A stretch of 64,000 nt of DNA from Spirosoma lacussanchae (GTDB lineage Bacteria; Bacteroidota; Bacteroidia; Cytophagales; Spirosomataceae). Within the stretch, counting starts at the first letter, position 1. Each line of letters opens with the position of its first letter. The notes beneath the pieces are model-generated. The model ran no database searches, was not told the DNA's origin, and worked only from the letters and a program-made list of their open reading frames with translations. A program made the position numbers and the translations under genes. Shown here piece by piece: positions 36,845 through 46,417 of this stretch. The stretch lies in contig NZ_SWJG01000004.1 in NCBI RefSeq assembly GCF_005870035.1, forward strand, positions 254,604-318,603, given 5' to 3'.

Positions 36845-37414
36845 CTATTCCGCAGCGGGAGTTTCTTCCGGAGCAGCCGCTTCTGTAGCCGGAGCTTCAG
36901 CCGTTGCTTCTTCAGTCGTATCGGCAGCCGGAGCTTCTTCAGCTACTGGCTCTTCTACTTTGTTTTTCTTCGCGATAGCCTCGGCACGGGCTTCGTTCAC
37001 CTTACGCTCAGCTTCCAGACGAGCAGCACGAGCCTGCTCTTTGGTTTGCGTCTTGGTGTCAGCAGCACCGGCTTTCCGGTTCTCTTTGTCTTCTTTCCAG
37101 GTCGAGAATTTCTCGTCGGCCTGCTCCTGGCTGATGGCCCCTTTGTTGACACCTACCTGCAGGTGTTTCTTGTACATGATGCCTTCGTGCGACAATACCG
37201 AACGAGCGGTATCTGTCGGCTGAGCACCTACCATAAGCCAGTAAACGGCCCGTTCCGACTTCAGTACGACCGTCGAAGGGTCGGTGTTGGGGTTGTACGA
37301 ACCGATTTTCTCGATAAACCGGCCATCGCGGGGCGAAGTAGATTCAGCCACTACGATGTCATACATCGCCATCTTTTTGCGTCCACGACGCGCTAAACGA
37401 ATTTTAACAGCCAT
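36845..37414 (-). CDS. rpsP: 30S ribosomal protein S16 with long C-terminal extension
   Basis: The first 80 residues match ribosomal protein bS16, with the start [22 protein letters not shown] and the later [15 protein letters not shown] segment. The usual protein is 80-90 residues; this one is 189. The extension first reads charged and Lys/Arg-rich ([21 protein letters not shown]) and then becomes an Ala/Glu/Pro-rich tail ending in PEETPAAE, probably unstructured. Extended S16 is common in Bacteroidota, so it is normal for the group but unusual compared with model bacteria. rpsP heads the rimM-trmD cluster. Confidence 0.96.
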   Translation of the reverse strand: MAVKIRLARRGRKKMAMYDIVVAESTSPRDGRFIEKIGSYNPNTDPSTVVLKSERAVYWLMVGAQPTDTARSVLSHEGIMYKKHLQVGVNKGAISQEQADEKFSTWKEDKENRKAGAADTKTQTKEQARAARLEAERKVNEARAEAIAKKNKVEEPVAEEAPAADTTEEATAEAPATEAAAPEETPAAE

Positions 37415-37521
37415 TTGTGCTTGTAAGTTTTGATGGGAGGACGAACCCCCCGCGTAAAACGTGGCCGCAAAGGTACGAAATTATAGCTACTATCCTCCCC
37501 GATAGCCATAAATAATAAACA

Positions 37522-37565
37522 ATCGGGCTTACCCATCATGCCTGTTGCGGATGGGTAAGCCCGAT
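37522..37565 (-). terminator. Intrinsic terminator of rnpB
   Basis: Perfect 16-base-pair stem: ATCGGGCTTACCCATC (37522-37537) with GATGGGTAAGCCCGAT (37550-37565), 12-base loop. On the minus strand it is followed by TGTTTATTATTTATGG, a T-rich tail. It begins 15 bases past the 3' end of the RNase P RNA. Confidence 0.85.
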
Positions 37566-37580
37566 GAACTCATTAAAGAT

Positions 37581-37974
37581 CCCAATCAACCCAGACCGAT
37601 AAGCCGGGTTCTGTCTCCGGACGGGCCGGATGCTTATCATTTATCTGGGATGCCGGTCACCCGACACCTCGTTCGACCTACCCGCGCTGGTGTTGGCCTT
37701 TCGGACCGCTGGCGACGAGCAGCCGCACGTCCAGCGCATATTTGGTCTTTCAGCCCCTAAGGTTTATCCTGCCCCGTCGGTCGCCCGCCGGGCGGTGGGC
37801 TCTTACTCCACCATTTCACCCTTACCTTTCGGCGGTATATTTTCTGTGACACTGGCTGTCGAACGGCCGTTGCCAGCCGTCCGCCTTCCCGTTAGGAAGT
37901 AGGGTGCTCTGTGCTGCCCGGACTTTCCTCGCCCGATCTCCCGGACGCGATAAGCTGGCCTGAATTGGTTGGGG
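37581..37974 (-). ncRNA. rnpB: RNase P RNA (bacterial type A)
   Basis: The minus strand carries the universal RNase P RNA core: GAGGAAAGTCCGGGC near the 5' end, a central AGAAAATATACCGCC-type segment followed by AAGGGTGAAATGGTGGAG, and the 3' end ACAGAACCCGGCTTATCGG. The first and last 17 bases (37957-37973 and 37581-37597) form helix P1 with one A:C mismatch and several G:U pairs, which sets the ends to about one or two bases. The RNA removes 5' leaders from tRNA precursors. A TACCTTTG -7 box (37979-37986) lies just before the 5' end and a strong terminator follows, so it is an independent transcript. The 60-90-codon ORFs crossing this region are chance. Confidence 0.96.
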
Positions 37975-37978
37975 ACAG

Positions 37979-37986
37979 CAAAGGTA
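37979..37986 (-). promoter_or_regulatory. -7 box of rnpB
   Basis: The minus strand reads TACCTTTG then C, matching TAnnTTTG exactly. With a usual spacing of about 6 bases the start point falls at the predicted 5' end of the RNase P RNA. No -33 match is seen. Confidence 0.6.
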
Positions 37987-38008
37987 TGCATTTTGTCAGC
38001 GATCGCGC

Positions 38009-39433
38009 CTACAGGCCGTCTACTTTGACGTCCAGACGACCCTGGGCGTGGACCACCGCCAGTAAGGCTGTCGGTGTCAGATAGACCTGATCGGGCCGTA
38101 TTTCATTGATCCGGCCGTTGATAACCACTCCTTTAGCGAGCTGGTTGTTCCGGAGCTGCTGCTGTAGTTGCTTTTGTATATCGGCAATGTACGACCCGAC
38201 CGGAAAAGTGAGTTGCTTCTCGAGCGTCCGCGCGAAGGTACCCTGCAGCAACCAGCTGGCCGACCGTTGGAGTATATTCCGGGTATCCAGATCGTACTTG
38301 AGGTCGCGGAGCGAAATCGTCTGCGTTTGGGCGTCGTAATACGGGCGGCCCCGCAGATAGATATCGCCCGTGATGGTACCGGTCAGCCCAGCTTTGATGA
38401 TCAGGCTTTCGTTTTGCCCGTATAGATCGATGCTCGTTACGGTAATGGCGTAGCGGTCGTCACTGAACCGAAACGTTTTTCCGACAAATTCCTCTGTAGC
38501 GATCCGGGCGGCTTCGGGGTAGCTTACTTCGCTCAGCAGGCCTATCTTAAAATCATCGTTGACCTGAGCAACGACGTTTAGGTCGGGCAGGACCACAGCC
38601 GGTCGAACGTCGGGCCGGACGCCGGTGGTGGTGAGGGTAAACCCTTCAATACCGATCGTGGACCGAATGACCCGCTCCTCGAACCGCAGGGGTGTGATCA
38701 GTATCCGCTTAGGAACTACCTGAATGTATGTCCGGTATTTTTCCGACACCAGATATGGCTCCCTCAGCGTATTCCAGGCGCGAAGAACCGGGGTTTTCAA
38801 ATCTACATTCCGTCGAACCTGCTGGTCGATCGCTTTGGTTATGCTGCCCAGATTTTTATCGATCATCCGCCCCACAAAGCTGGTGATCGGGATGTTGACG
38901 CCGATTACGCTAACCGTCGGCCGACGCACCCAGCCGTACCCATCGGCCGTAGTCTGGGTGTGAACCGACCAGTCACGCTCCAGATCGAAACGGGTTTTGA
39001 ACCGCAGATCGATGTCGAACTCGGTCTCTTTATAGGTCGTAAAACCCAGCACCGACACGCCTGCCTTCACCCAGATTCGCAGAGGAACCGTAAAGTGGAA
39101 TAAACTATCGGCAGCCGACACGAGGATAGTACCCCGTTTCCAGACTTTCGCCATAAACTGGTCGTTGGCGTTGTCGGTCAGGCTATTGTCCTCGTAGATC
39201 AGGCCGTTTACCTGGCTGTTGATCTGCCGTTCCACGTCGTTCAGCGCTATCGAGACCGGCACATGAACCGTAGACAAAAAGCGTTCGTTACGAACTTCCA
39301 TTTCGGTAGTGGTGTAGGCTTCTTTGGGCGCCTTCGGATTCAGTCGGTTGGTGGTGGTGGTCTGGCAACCGACGAGCAAACTCATCCAGCAAAGAAAGAC
39401 GAAACTAGTTAATCGTAACCTTGGTGGCTCCAT
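38009..39433 (-). CDS. DUF4403-family lipoprotein
   Basis: This 474-residue protein has an N-terminal lipobox LVGC (Cys at about residue 23) and then a long beta-rich region with repeated segments (VPVSIALNDVERQINSQVNGLIYEDNS and QTISLRDLKYDLDTRNI). It matches the DUF4403 family of Bacteroidota envelope proteins, which have an LPS-binding/BPI-like look but no proven function. The start at ATG 39433 overlaps the end of the upstream Smr gene by 29 bases, so the two are probably translationally coupled. Confidence 0.85.
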   Translation of the reverse strand: MEPPRLRLTSFVFLCWMSLLVGCQTTTTNRLNPKAPKEAYTTTEMEVRNERFLSTVHVPVSIALNDVERQINSQVNGLIYEDNSLTDNANDQFMAKVWKRGTILVSAADSLFHFTVPLRIWVKAGVSVLGFTTYKETEFDIDLRFKTRFDLERDWSVHTQTTADGYGWVRRPTVSVIGVNIPITSFVGRMIDKNLGSITKAIDQQVRRNVDLKTPVLRAWNTLREPYLVSEKYRTYIQVVPKRILITPLRFEERVIRSTIGIEGFTLTTTGVRPDVRPAVVLPDLNVVAQVNDDFKIGLLSEVSYPEAARIATEEFVGKTFRFSDDRYAITVTSIDLYGQNESLIIKAGLTGTITGDIYLRGRPYYDAQTQTISLRDLKYDLDTRNILQRSASWLLQGTFARTLEKQLTFPVGSYIADIQKQLQQQLRNNQLAKGVVINGRINEIRPDQVYLTPTALLAVVHAQGRLDVKVDGL

Positions 39434-40478
39434 AGCCGAACTTCTGTTTCTGGGCATCTTCAAAAAAACGAACGTTGGGGTGCTGCCCCAGCCGCCGGTG
39501 TATTTCGGTCTTCAGGGCACCGCTACCGACTCCGTGGATGAATGTGATGTCGTTCATACCACTGGCGATTGCATTTTCCAGGTTTTTCTCAAAATGGTGG
39601 AGCTGTACTGTAAGCAGGTCACTGGGCGTCCGGTTGCCGGGCCCGTTTGGCAACAGCGCTTCGACGTGCAGATCTACTACCGACGATGGCTTTTCAACGG
39701 ACAGCGCGCCAAGATCGGTTTTGGCCTTCAGCATTTCGGCTTTCAGCTCGTCAGGCCGGATGGTAGTGGGGCGCGTAGATACCCCCTGGCTTCCAGTCCG
39801 CTGAGGTACGGAACCAGCGGGCTGAGGGCGGGTTCCAGCCGGCACCGGCGCAGCAGTGTCTCCCTCGGCATCGAGCTGGGTCTGAAAACCCGGCTGACCC
39901 AAAACAGGCACCGTAACCTTATTTTTGAAAAACGTACTGGCCCGGGCTTTGAACCGCTTCACCAGCGGAGGTCGTAATGACGACTTCCCCGACCGAAACC
40001 ACAAACCCTGCACCACGAAAGTGGGCCAGTTCTCGAAGGTGGCGTGGGTATAGAGATCGTTCATTTTCTGCTGCGACTTCGGCTTCAGCAATCCGCTGTG
40101 AACCCCCCGAAACTGAACGCCACCGGCGGGGGCGGCCGACTCTTCGCCCAGCGCATACGCAAATTCCCAATCCGTGTTGTTGATCAGATGCAGGGTGTAC
40201 TCCCGATCGTTCAGCGGCAGGAAAGCCAGGTAGATGCCCTGATTGGACAGTATGGCCGATGACGAGGACGCAGACGCGACTGGCTTCTGGGGAGCATAGC
40301 TATTGGTTTTCAGCAACCGCTCGGCCTCCAGGGGCGATACGGGCACTATCTCCGACCGCATGACCGGAATCCGGAACCCGTCCTCAATTTCAATTTCAAT
40401 CATGTCGCCAGGCAGAAAGCGCGACACAACACCCTGTTCTTTAGCCCGCAGTAAACGGACTTTATCACCAATATTCAT
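39405..40478 (-). CDS. DUF2027 and Smr-domain protein
   Basis: This 357-residue cytoplasmic protein has an N-terminal SH3-like region (MNIGDKVRLLRAKEQGVVSRF), a DUF2027 domain with LPLNDREYTLHLINNTDWEF and KPKSQQKMNDLYTHAT, a variable Pro/Thr-rich linker, and a C-terminal Smr domain with VVDLHVEAL and ITFIHGVGSGALKTEIHRRL. The Smr domain is a nuclease or RNA-binding module like the end of MutS2, but the mismatch-repair ATPase is absent. The partner DUF4403 gene overlaps its end. Its real role is unknown. Confidence 0.85.
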   Translation of the reverse strand: MNIGDKVRLLRAKEQGVVSRFLPGDMIEIEIEDGFRIPVMRSEIVPVSPLEAERLLKTNSYAPQKPVASASSSSAILSNQGIYLAFLPLNDREYTLHLINNTDWEFAYALGEESAAPAGGVQFRGVHSGLLKPKSQQKMNDLYTHATFENWPTFVVQGLWFRSGKSSLRPPLVKRFKARASTFFKNKVTVPVLGQPGFQTQLDAEGDTAAPVPAGTRPQPAGSVPQRTGSQGVSTRPTTIRPDELKAEMLKAKTDLGALSVEKPSSVVDLHVEALLPNGPGNRTPSDLLTVQLHHFEKNLENAIASGMNDITFIHGVGSGALKTEIHRRLGQHPNVRFFEDAQKQKFGYGATKVTIN

Positions 40479-40683
40479 AATCGTACTTAATAAAAGGTTA
40501 GGCGGCTGTTTATACTCTGATTGGATAAGGCGAAACGGCTACCCACTGCAAAAGCGTGCCGGAAAACCGACCGTCTGTACAGATTTCCACCCTCGCGCTG
40601 GCCGGACAAGCCGTTTCGACTCCAGCCTGTACGTATGTAACAAGTTTTTACTGGCTTTGTCAGTCGAACGGTTCCGAAACGAC

Positions 40684-40715
40684 TTTCGTTTTCAAAAGTA
40701 CAACGATTAGCTTTG
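40684..40715 (+). promoter_or_regulatory. Candidate promoter of the PIF1-like helicase gene
   Basis: TAGCTTTG (40708-40715) is a perfect -7 element, followed 25 bases later by the ATG at 40741. A TTTC at 40684-40687, 20 bases upstream, is a one-mismatch -33 element. Confidence 0.5.
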
Positions 40716-40740
40716 TCCGTTTCACGCTCGCCTTATCCGT

Positions 40741-43188
40741 ATGCCTGCCGTAATTAACGAAAAACTTGAACTGGCCCACCAGTTTGTTCTACATACCAAC
40801 CGGAATGTTTTTCTGACGGGAAAAGCCGGAACGGGCAAGACTACCTTTCTGCACCAGATCAGACAACTGAGCGCCAAACGGCTGGCGGTTGTTGCGCCAA
40901 CGGGGGTGGCGGCCATTAACGCAGGTGGCGTCACCATTCACTCGCTTTTTCAACTCCCCTTTGGACCACTGGCGCCGGGCGTGGTGCAGCGGGAAGGTCG
41001 TCATTTCAACCGGGATAAAATCAGACTGGTTCGTACGCTGGATCTGCTCGTGATCGACGAGATCAGTATGGTTCGGGCCGATGTTCTCGATGGCATCGAT
41101 GAGGTTCTCCGGCGGTACCGGGGCAGCAGCGCTCCTTTTGGTGGCGTACAGCTACTGATGATCGGCGACATGCAGCAGCTGCCTCCGGTTATCAAAGATG
41201 AGGAATGGGCGCTGCTCCGGCCTCACTACGATACAGGCTATTTTTTCGGTAGCCACGCCCTGCGGCAGACTCCATACGTATCTATCGAACTGTCACATAT
41301 CTACCGCCAGTCCGATGCGCGGTTTATCAGCCTGCTGAACGGCATTCGAGAGAAGACCATCACCCGGGAACAGCTTGCCGACCTCAATCAGCGGTACGTG
41401 CCCGACTTCAACCCCGACGATAACGAAGGGTACATTACCCTGTCGACGCATAACCATACGGCGCTGGCCATTAATAACCAGAAACTTCAGGCCCTAAAAC
41501 CGAAGTTATACCGTTTCGAGGCCACCGTAACCGGCGATTTTCCGGCCCATGCCTACCCGACCGAAGCGAGTCTAGAACTCAAAAAAGGAGCGCAGGTCAT
41601 GTTCATCAAGAACGATATATCGCGGGATAAACTGTACTACAACGGCAAGATCGGGCGTATTACCGACATTGACGAAGATGGCATTACAGTACTGAGCGAG
41701 GGCGAAGCCATTCCAGTTGGGATGGCCACCTGGGAAAATATCCGCTATTCGCTCGATGCGGAAACCAAAGAAATCAAAGGCGAAATAATTGGTACGTTTG
41801 CCCAGTATCCGCTCCGGCTGGCGTGGGCCATAACGATTCATAAAAGCCAGGGGCTAACCTTCGAAAAAGCCATCATTGATGCCTCTTCGGCCTTTGCACA
41901 CGGGCAGGTCTACGTAGCCCTCAGCCGCTGCAAAACCCTGGATGGACTTGTGCTGCGGACCCCAATTCCGTCGCATAGTATCAAAACTGAACAGACCCTC
42001 GAAGACTTTCACGAACAGGTACAGCTGCAAACGCCCAACGAACAGCACCTGCACGAGGCTAAACGCATCAATCAGGAATGGCTGGTTGAAGAACTTTTCT
42101 CGTTCGAGCAGGCGCACTCGCTTGTATATCGCTGCCGGCGGGTAGCCAATGAACATGCCGGTAGTCTCGACGGCGAAGTCGGCCCCCTGCTGAGCCAGCT
42201 TGCCGATAGCCTGCGCGACAAAGCCCGGGATGTGTCTCGCCGGTTTGTGGCTCAGCTGCCGACCTACTTCGGGGCCGAGCCACTCCCCGAAGCCAACGAA
42301 GCCCTGCAGGAACGGATTCGGAAAGCGGGGGCCTACTTCCAGACCCTGTTGGCCGATGACCTCCTGCCGCTGCTACAGCGCTGCCCCACCGACTGCGACA
42401 ATAAGCAGGTTCGCGAGGCACTGCTGGAGGCCCTCGACGAACTGGAGAAAGAGCTGTTCAGCAAACTCCGATCGTTCGAGAGCGTTCGTACGGGCTTCGA
42501 CGCGCTGGCATACCTGCAGGCCCGCAACCGGGCTGAACTGGATTTTAAACCGGCTCGCAAACAGATCGAGACCGCCAGCAGTGACGATACGCCGAAAGGT
42601 GGTTTATATGGCGCGCTGATGAAGTGGCGCAACGACCTGGCTGGCGAATACAATACATCGGCCTATATGGTTCTCCCTCAGAAAACTATTGTTGAACTGG
42701 CCCGGCTACGTCCTAAAACGACCGCCGAACTTCTGGCGATAAAAGGCTTCGGCAAAACTAAAGTGAAACAGATTGGGGCTGATCTGCTGGCCCTCATTCA
42801 GACCTATACGGAGCAGCCCCGCAAAGCACCGGCTAACGTAAAAAAAGCGAAAGAGCCCAAGCCACCGAAAGAGGTTAAAACTCCGTCGGCAACGGTGACG
42901 CTACTGCTGTTTCAGGCGGGCAAATCTGTACAGGAGATTGCGGCCGAACGCAACCTGGCTACGACCACGGTAGAAAGCCACCTTGCCGAATGCATCCGAA
43001 CCGGCGACTTATCAGTCGAAGCCGTTCTATCACCTGACCGGCTGGTCCTGATTCAGTCGTATCTGGAGAGCAACCCTTCACAAACGCTCAGCGAATCGAG
43101 AACCGGTCTGGGCGACAGCGTTACCTACAGCGAGATTCGGTTTGTTTATAACGCCATGCGCGTTGCTCAGGGCACCGTAGATGATTAA
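40741..43188 (+). CDS. PIF1-like superfamily 1 helicase with HRDC and HTH_40 domains
   Basis: This 815-residue ATP-dependent DNA helicase has Walker A GKAGTGKTT at 27-35, the motif LLVIDEISMVRADVLDGIDE, and the C-terminal helicase motif WAITIHKSQGLTFEKAIID with the following VYVALSRCKTLDGL. After the motor, at about residues 640-700, there is an HRDC-like helical domain with TTAELLAIKGFGKTKVKQIG, and then a helix-turn-helix type 40 domain, LLFQAGKSVQEIAAERNLATTTVESHL. This PIF1-HRDC-HTH order is known in Bacteroidota. The likely role is unwinding structured DNA or R-loops during replication or repair. It is a single gene. Confidence 0.92.
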   Translation: MPAVINEKLELAHQFVLHTNRNVFLTGKAGTGKTTFLHQIRQLSAKRLAVVAPTGVAAINAGGVTIHSLFQLPFGPLAPGVVQREGRHFNRDKIRLVRTLDLLVIDEISMVRADVLDGIDEVLRRYRGSSAPFGGVQLLMIGDMQQLPPVIKDEEWALLRPHYDTGYFFGSHALRQTPYVSIELSHIYRQSDARFISLLNGIREKTITREQLADLNQRYVPDFNPDDNEGYITLSTHNHTALAINNQKLQALKPKLYRFEATVTGDFPAHAYPTEASLELKKGAQVMFIKNDISRDKLYYNGKIGRITDIDEDGITVLSEGEAIPVGMATWENIRYSLDAETKEIKGEIIGTFAQYPLRLAWAITIHKSQGLTFEKAIIDASSAFAHGQVYVALSRCKTLDGLVLRTPIPSHSIKTEQTLEDFHEQVQLQTPNEQHLHEAKRINQEWLVEELFSFEQAHSLVYRCRRVANEHAGSLDGEVGPLLSQLADSLRDKARDVSRRFVAQLPTYFGAEPLPEANEALQERIRKAGAYFQTLLADDLLPLLQRCPTDCDNKQVREALLEALDELEKELFSKLRSFESVRTGFDALAYLQARNRAELDFKPARKQIETASSDDTPKGGLYGALMKWRNDLAGEYNTSAYMVLPQKTIVELARLRPKTTAELLAIKGFGKTKVKQIGADLLALIQTYTEQPRKAPANVKKAKEPKPPKEVKTPSATVTLLLFQAGKSVQEIAAERNLATTTVESHLAECIRTGDLSVEAVLSPDRLVLIQSYLESNPSQTLSESRTGLGDSVTYSEIRFVYNAMRVAQGTVDD

Positions 43189-43247
43189 CCGAACATCAGG
43201 TTGTACGGACTCGGGCATCGCCGGACGTAAATGGTATTGACGAGCGG

Positions 43248-45377
43248 TTAGTAGCCGCCGTAAAATTTCCGCAGGCCCCACTCGATCGAGGCCAGGGTGA
43301 GGATCACGAAAAAGAGCCAGCGCCAGTTGATGATCTCGTTCATCTCCTCAGTACTGGTTAGCCGGGCCTGGCGCGGCCGATCGACCAGGTTGTTCACCAG
43401 CTCATCGAGCCGAGCTGGACTATAGAACTGCCCACCGGTTTGCTGGGATAGCTGCCGAAGCAGTCCGTGATCGGCCGTAGTATTAACGGCTTCGAGTTGC
43501 AGGTCGCGCACGACAAACTGCCCCGATGATTGCTCGTTCCGGTTGTTCACATTCACACTGGCTCTGAAGCGGTAGGCACCATCGGGCAGGCGGCTTATCT
43601 CGAAGCGGCTGTTGGCTGCCGTTGGGGTATAGGTGAATGACCGCGTAATCCCTTTCTCGTCGCTGATTTCGAGCCGCACGGGTCGGTCGTACACGCGCTC
43701 GAAAATATCATTGTACAACTCCGTTTCGAAAATGACTTTCTCCCCCGCAATAAATTCATTTCGGATGGGGTACACCCGCAGTTTACGCCGGTCTTCTTTC
43801 ACCGAAATGAGTTGTATTACCTTCTGTATCAGTTCATCGACTACCTCCTGCTTGTCGGTCAAAGCGTACTCTTCGAGCCGCCACTGCCATAGGCCTTCCC
43901 CAGCCAGGACGGCGGTTTTCCGTGGACTCGTAACGTTCAGCGCCAGGAGTGGTTTGGTAGTCCGGACACTTCCCACCTGCTGATACAACACGACCTCACT
44001 ACCGGGCTGCAGCCGGAAATCGCCATACGGGGCTAGCATAGGTGGTAGTTTACTGAGCAGTTCGAGCCGGGCTGGATCGAAGTTCAACTGCTTGAAATCA
44101 GCGTTGAATACGCCCAGCACCTTATCATTCTGATTGGGAGCGCCGGCAATCTGCATAACCGGGTTCGACGTGTTGAAGGGGCCCAGCGACGACTGGTTTC
44201 CCAGCACAAACAGAACAGGTGTATTTTTGGCCAGATACTTTTGAGCAAGCGCATTGCCAACGCCCCCGTTGTCGGGAATCTGGTGCAGGATAACCAGATC
44301 GTACACTTTATCCGCCGGTGGAGTTGGATCCGTAGAGCCCGTCAGGATACGAATATCCAGTTCGTAGTTCTGGTTTTTCTCCAGGATGCTGCGCAGGGCC
44401 TTGATGTCGGGATGGGGGGTCAGGGCCAGCAGCAGCACCTTCTCTTTGCCATCGATCACATCGATGTAGACATCCTGCCGATTGTTGCGCGTGCTGAATT
44501 CGCCGGGCTGGGGCAACACATCAACGACATAATGCTGCACGCCTTTCTGCGTAGCCGTAGTCTGGAAGGTAAGCTGATTGAAGGTCTCTGCCTGATTAAA
44601 CGAGACAGACTGCCGGGCTAGTTCTTTCCCATTCTGCCGGAGTACAACGGTGCCGCTTCGCCCCTGAAACCCGCTACTGACAATCTCGGCCTGAATGGGA
44701 AACTGATTACCCAGGTACGCGATCCGGTTGGCTACGATGCCTTTTAGCTGAATATCACGTTTGGCGGTTGTATCGCCGAGCCCGATCGTCTGTACGGCAA
44801 ACGGGTACTGCCCAAACGTTGGGGAGACACCCTGGTTAAAAATGCCGTCAGAAACCAGAATGACGTCGGTGAGGTTTCGGCCTTCGTAGTCAGACCGGAT
44901 GCCCGACAGGAGGCCCGACAGATCGGTTGTGCGCTGTGAGAACGCAATTTGTGTCAGGTCCAGCTCGCCCGACGGTGTATTACTGATCGTATCGCCCAGT
45001 CGGCGTACAGCCACCTCCAGCCCCCGTTCGGTGAGCCCGTTTCGGAGTTGCTGTAGTTTCTCGAGCGACTGGCTGAGCGCTGGCCGACCGGCAGCTGCTA
45101 CTGACTCAGAATTATCGATGGCCAGCACAACGGTTGGTTTTTCGGTCAGCGTGCGCAGACTTCTGATGAGCGGGTTAAGCAGAAGAAAGCAAAGCAGGCT
45201 CACCACCACGAACCGCAGCGCAGCCAGCCCATACGTCATTCGTTTGTCGAAGCCTCCTATCGTTCCTTCGTTACCGGCCAGGCGCGGTAGCGGCTGATAC
45301 ATGGCTAACGCGTACACTGCCCCCACGAGCAGACAAACCAGAATCCACCAGGGAGACGACTGAAAAATGACGTTCAT
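43248..45377 (-). CDS. Inner-membrane von Willebrand factor A-like protein
   Basis: This 709-residue protein has two N-terminal helices (about 10-28 and 50-70), then a vWA-type domain beginning VVLAIDNSESVAA, whose DNSES matches the MIDAS pattern Asp-x-Ser-x-Ser, and VILVSDGIFNQG further on. The middle is beta-rich, and a last membrane helix (WRWLFFVILTLASIEWGLRKF) ends the protein, with only about seven residues after it. This layout resembles the BatA/BatB-like and glutamine-amidotransferase-like membrane proteins of Bacteroidota. Its function is not proven. fabG is upstream, separated by a hairpin at 45406-45445. Confidence 0.82.
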   Translation of the reverse strand: MNVIFQSSPWWILVCLLVGAVYALAMYQPLPRLAGNEGTIGGFDKRMTYGLAALRFVVVSLLCFLLLNPLIRSLRTLTEKPTVVLAIDNSESVAAAGRPALSQSLEKLQQLRNGLTERGLEVAVRRLGDTISNTPSGELDLTQIAFSQRTTDLSGLLSGIRSDYEGRNLTDVILVSDGIFNQGVSPTFGQYPFAVQTIGLGDTTAKRDIQLKGIVANRIAYLGNQFPIQAEIVSSGFQGRSGTVVLRQNGKELARQSVSFNQAETFNQLTFQTTATQKGVQHYVVDVLPQPGEFSTRNNRQDVYIDVIDGKEKVLLLALTPHPDIKALRSILEKNQNYELDIRILTGSTDPTPPADKVYDLVILHQIPDNGGVGNALAQKYLAKNTPVLFVLGNQSSLGPFNTSNPVMQIAGAPNQNDKVLGVFNADFKQLNFDPARLELLSKLPPMLAPYGDFRLQPGSEVVLYQQVGSVRTTKPLLALNVTSPRKTAVLAGEGLWQWRLEEYALTDKQEVVDELIQKVIQLISVKEDRRKLRVYPIRNEFIAGEKVIFETELYNDIFERVYDRPVRLEISDEKGITRSFTYTPTAANSRFEISRLPDGAYRFRASVNVNNRNEQSSGQFVVRDLQLEAVNTTADHGLLRQLSQQTGGQFYSPARLDELVNNLVDRPRQARLTSTEEMNEIINWRWLFFVILTLASIEWGLRKFYGGY

Positions 45378-45405
45378 TCTTGGGCAATAAGTTAAAAGCG
45401 ACAGG

Positions 45406-45445
45406 TCATGAGCGATGGCTATGTCTCATAACCTATCGCTCATGA
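45406..45445 (-). terminator. Hairpin between fabG and the vWA gene
   Basis: TCATGAGCGAT (45406-45416) pairs with ATCGCTCATGA (45435-45445), an 11-base-pair stem with an 18-base loop. No clear T-run follows on the minus strand, so it may be an attenuator or stabiliser. Confidence 0.4.
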
Positions 45446-45452
45446 TCACTTA

Positions 45453-46199
45453 CTAGGTAAGCATACCTCCGTCTACCTGCAACACCTGTCCGGTGATGTA
45501 GCGAGACAGATCAGAAGCCAGAAAAACGGCACAGTCGGCTACCTCGTCGGGCTGACCACCTCGTTTCATCGGAATCTGCTGCTTCCATTCGTCAATGGCT
45601 TTTTCATTGATTTCGCCGGTCATTTCTGTCTCGATGAAACCGGGAGCAATGGCGTTGGAGCGAATATTCCGCGAACCCAGTTCCAACGCGACCGACTTCG
45701 TAAAGCCAATGATACCCGCCTTGGAGGCTGCGTAGTTCGCCTGACCCGCGTTACCCCGAATACCTACTACCGATGTCAGGTTGATGATAGACCCGGCGCG
45801 GGCTTTCATCATAGGCTTCGTGGCAGCTTTTGTGAGGTTAAAGACCGACTTTAAGTTAACGTTAATAACGGTGTCCCATTGTTCTTCCGACATCCGCATT
45901 AGCAGTCCGTCTTTGGTAATACCCGCGTTGTTCACCAGCACATCAAGTTTGCCAAAGTCAGCAATCACCTGCGTAACCAGATCGTCGGCGGCCTGGTAAT
46001 TCGACGCGTCGGACCGGTACCCTTTTACCTGTCCGCCAAAAACCCGGAGTTCGTCTTCCAGAGCCTGTCCTTTTTCAACGCTCGATAGATAGGTAAAGGC
46101 TACGGCTGCACCTTCCTGAGCAAATTTTTGAGCCATGGCCCGTCCGATCCCACGTGAGGCACCGGTAATCAGCACTACTTTTCCTGTTAACAAGTCCAT
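45453..46199 (-). CDS. fabG: 3-oxoacyl-ACP reductase (short-chain dehydrogenase)
   Basis: This 248-residue enzyme reduces the 3-keto group of the growing acyl-ACP chain with NADPH during fatty acid synthesis. The Rossmann motif TGASRGIGRAMA, the NNAGITKDGLLMRM segment, the catalytic Ser-Tyr-Lys (Ser in INLTSVVGIRGN; Tyr and Lys in NYAASKAG) and the end ITGQVLQVDGGM are all as in FabG. The ATG at 46199 is used; the ORF can extend 8 codons further without a conserved match. No other fab gene is adjacent, so the assignment rests on the sequence, and other short-chain reductases are possible. Confidence 0.9.
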   Translation of the reverse strand: MDLLTGKVVLITGASRGIGRAMAQKFAQEGAAVAFTYLSSVEKGQALEDELRVFGGQVKGYRSDASNYQAADDLVTQVIADFGKLDVLVNNAGITKDGLLMRMSEEQWDTVINVNLKSVFNLTKAATKPMMKARAGSIINLTSVVGIRGNAGQANYAASKAGIIGFTKSVALELGSRNIRSNAIAPGFIETEMTGEINEKAIDEWKQQIPMKRGGQPDEVADCAVFLASDLSRYITGQVLQVDGGMLT

Positions 46200-46367
46200 T
46201 CTGTGTAATATAAAATAAGCCATGTATGCAACCGTCAGAACAGTATCGAACAGGCCCGAAGGCTTTATTCGACTACATCATCCTACTGCCCCACGGTCAT
46301 TATGCCTGGCTCATTGTTAAGTGGCCAAAAATAGGAGTTTGGCGGCAAACGACAAGGTTGATAGCAG

Positions 46368-46398
46368 TTTGGTTTCCCCATTAGCCTGCGTTACTTTG
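46368..46398 (+). promoter_or_regulatory. Bacteroidota-type promoter of the phosphodiesterase gene
   Basis: TTTG (46368-46371), N19, TTACTTTG (46391-46398). The -33 box is perfect with the consensus spacing, and the -7 box has one mismatch. The ATG is at 46418, 19 bases later. Confidence 0.65.
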
Positions 46399-46417
46399 TC
46401 AGAAATTAAAACGGACT

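Noticed and set aside
37545-37902. Short plus-strand frames between rpsP and the DUF4403 gene
   Set aside because: The region is the RNase P RNA gene with its terminator; conserved RNA bases explain it.
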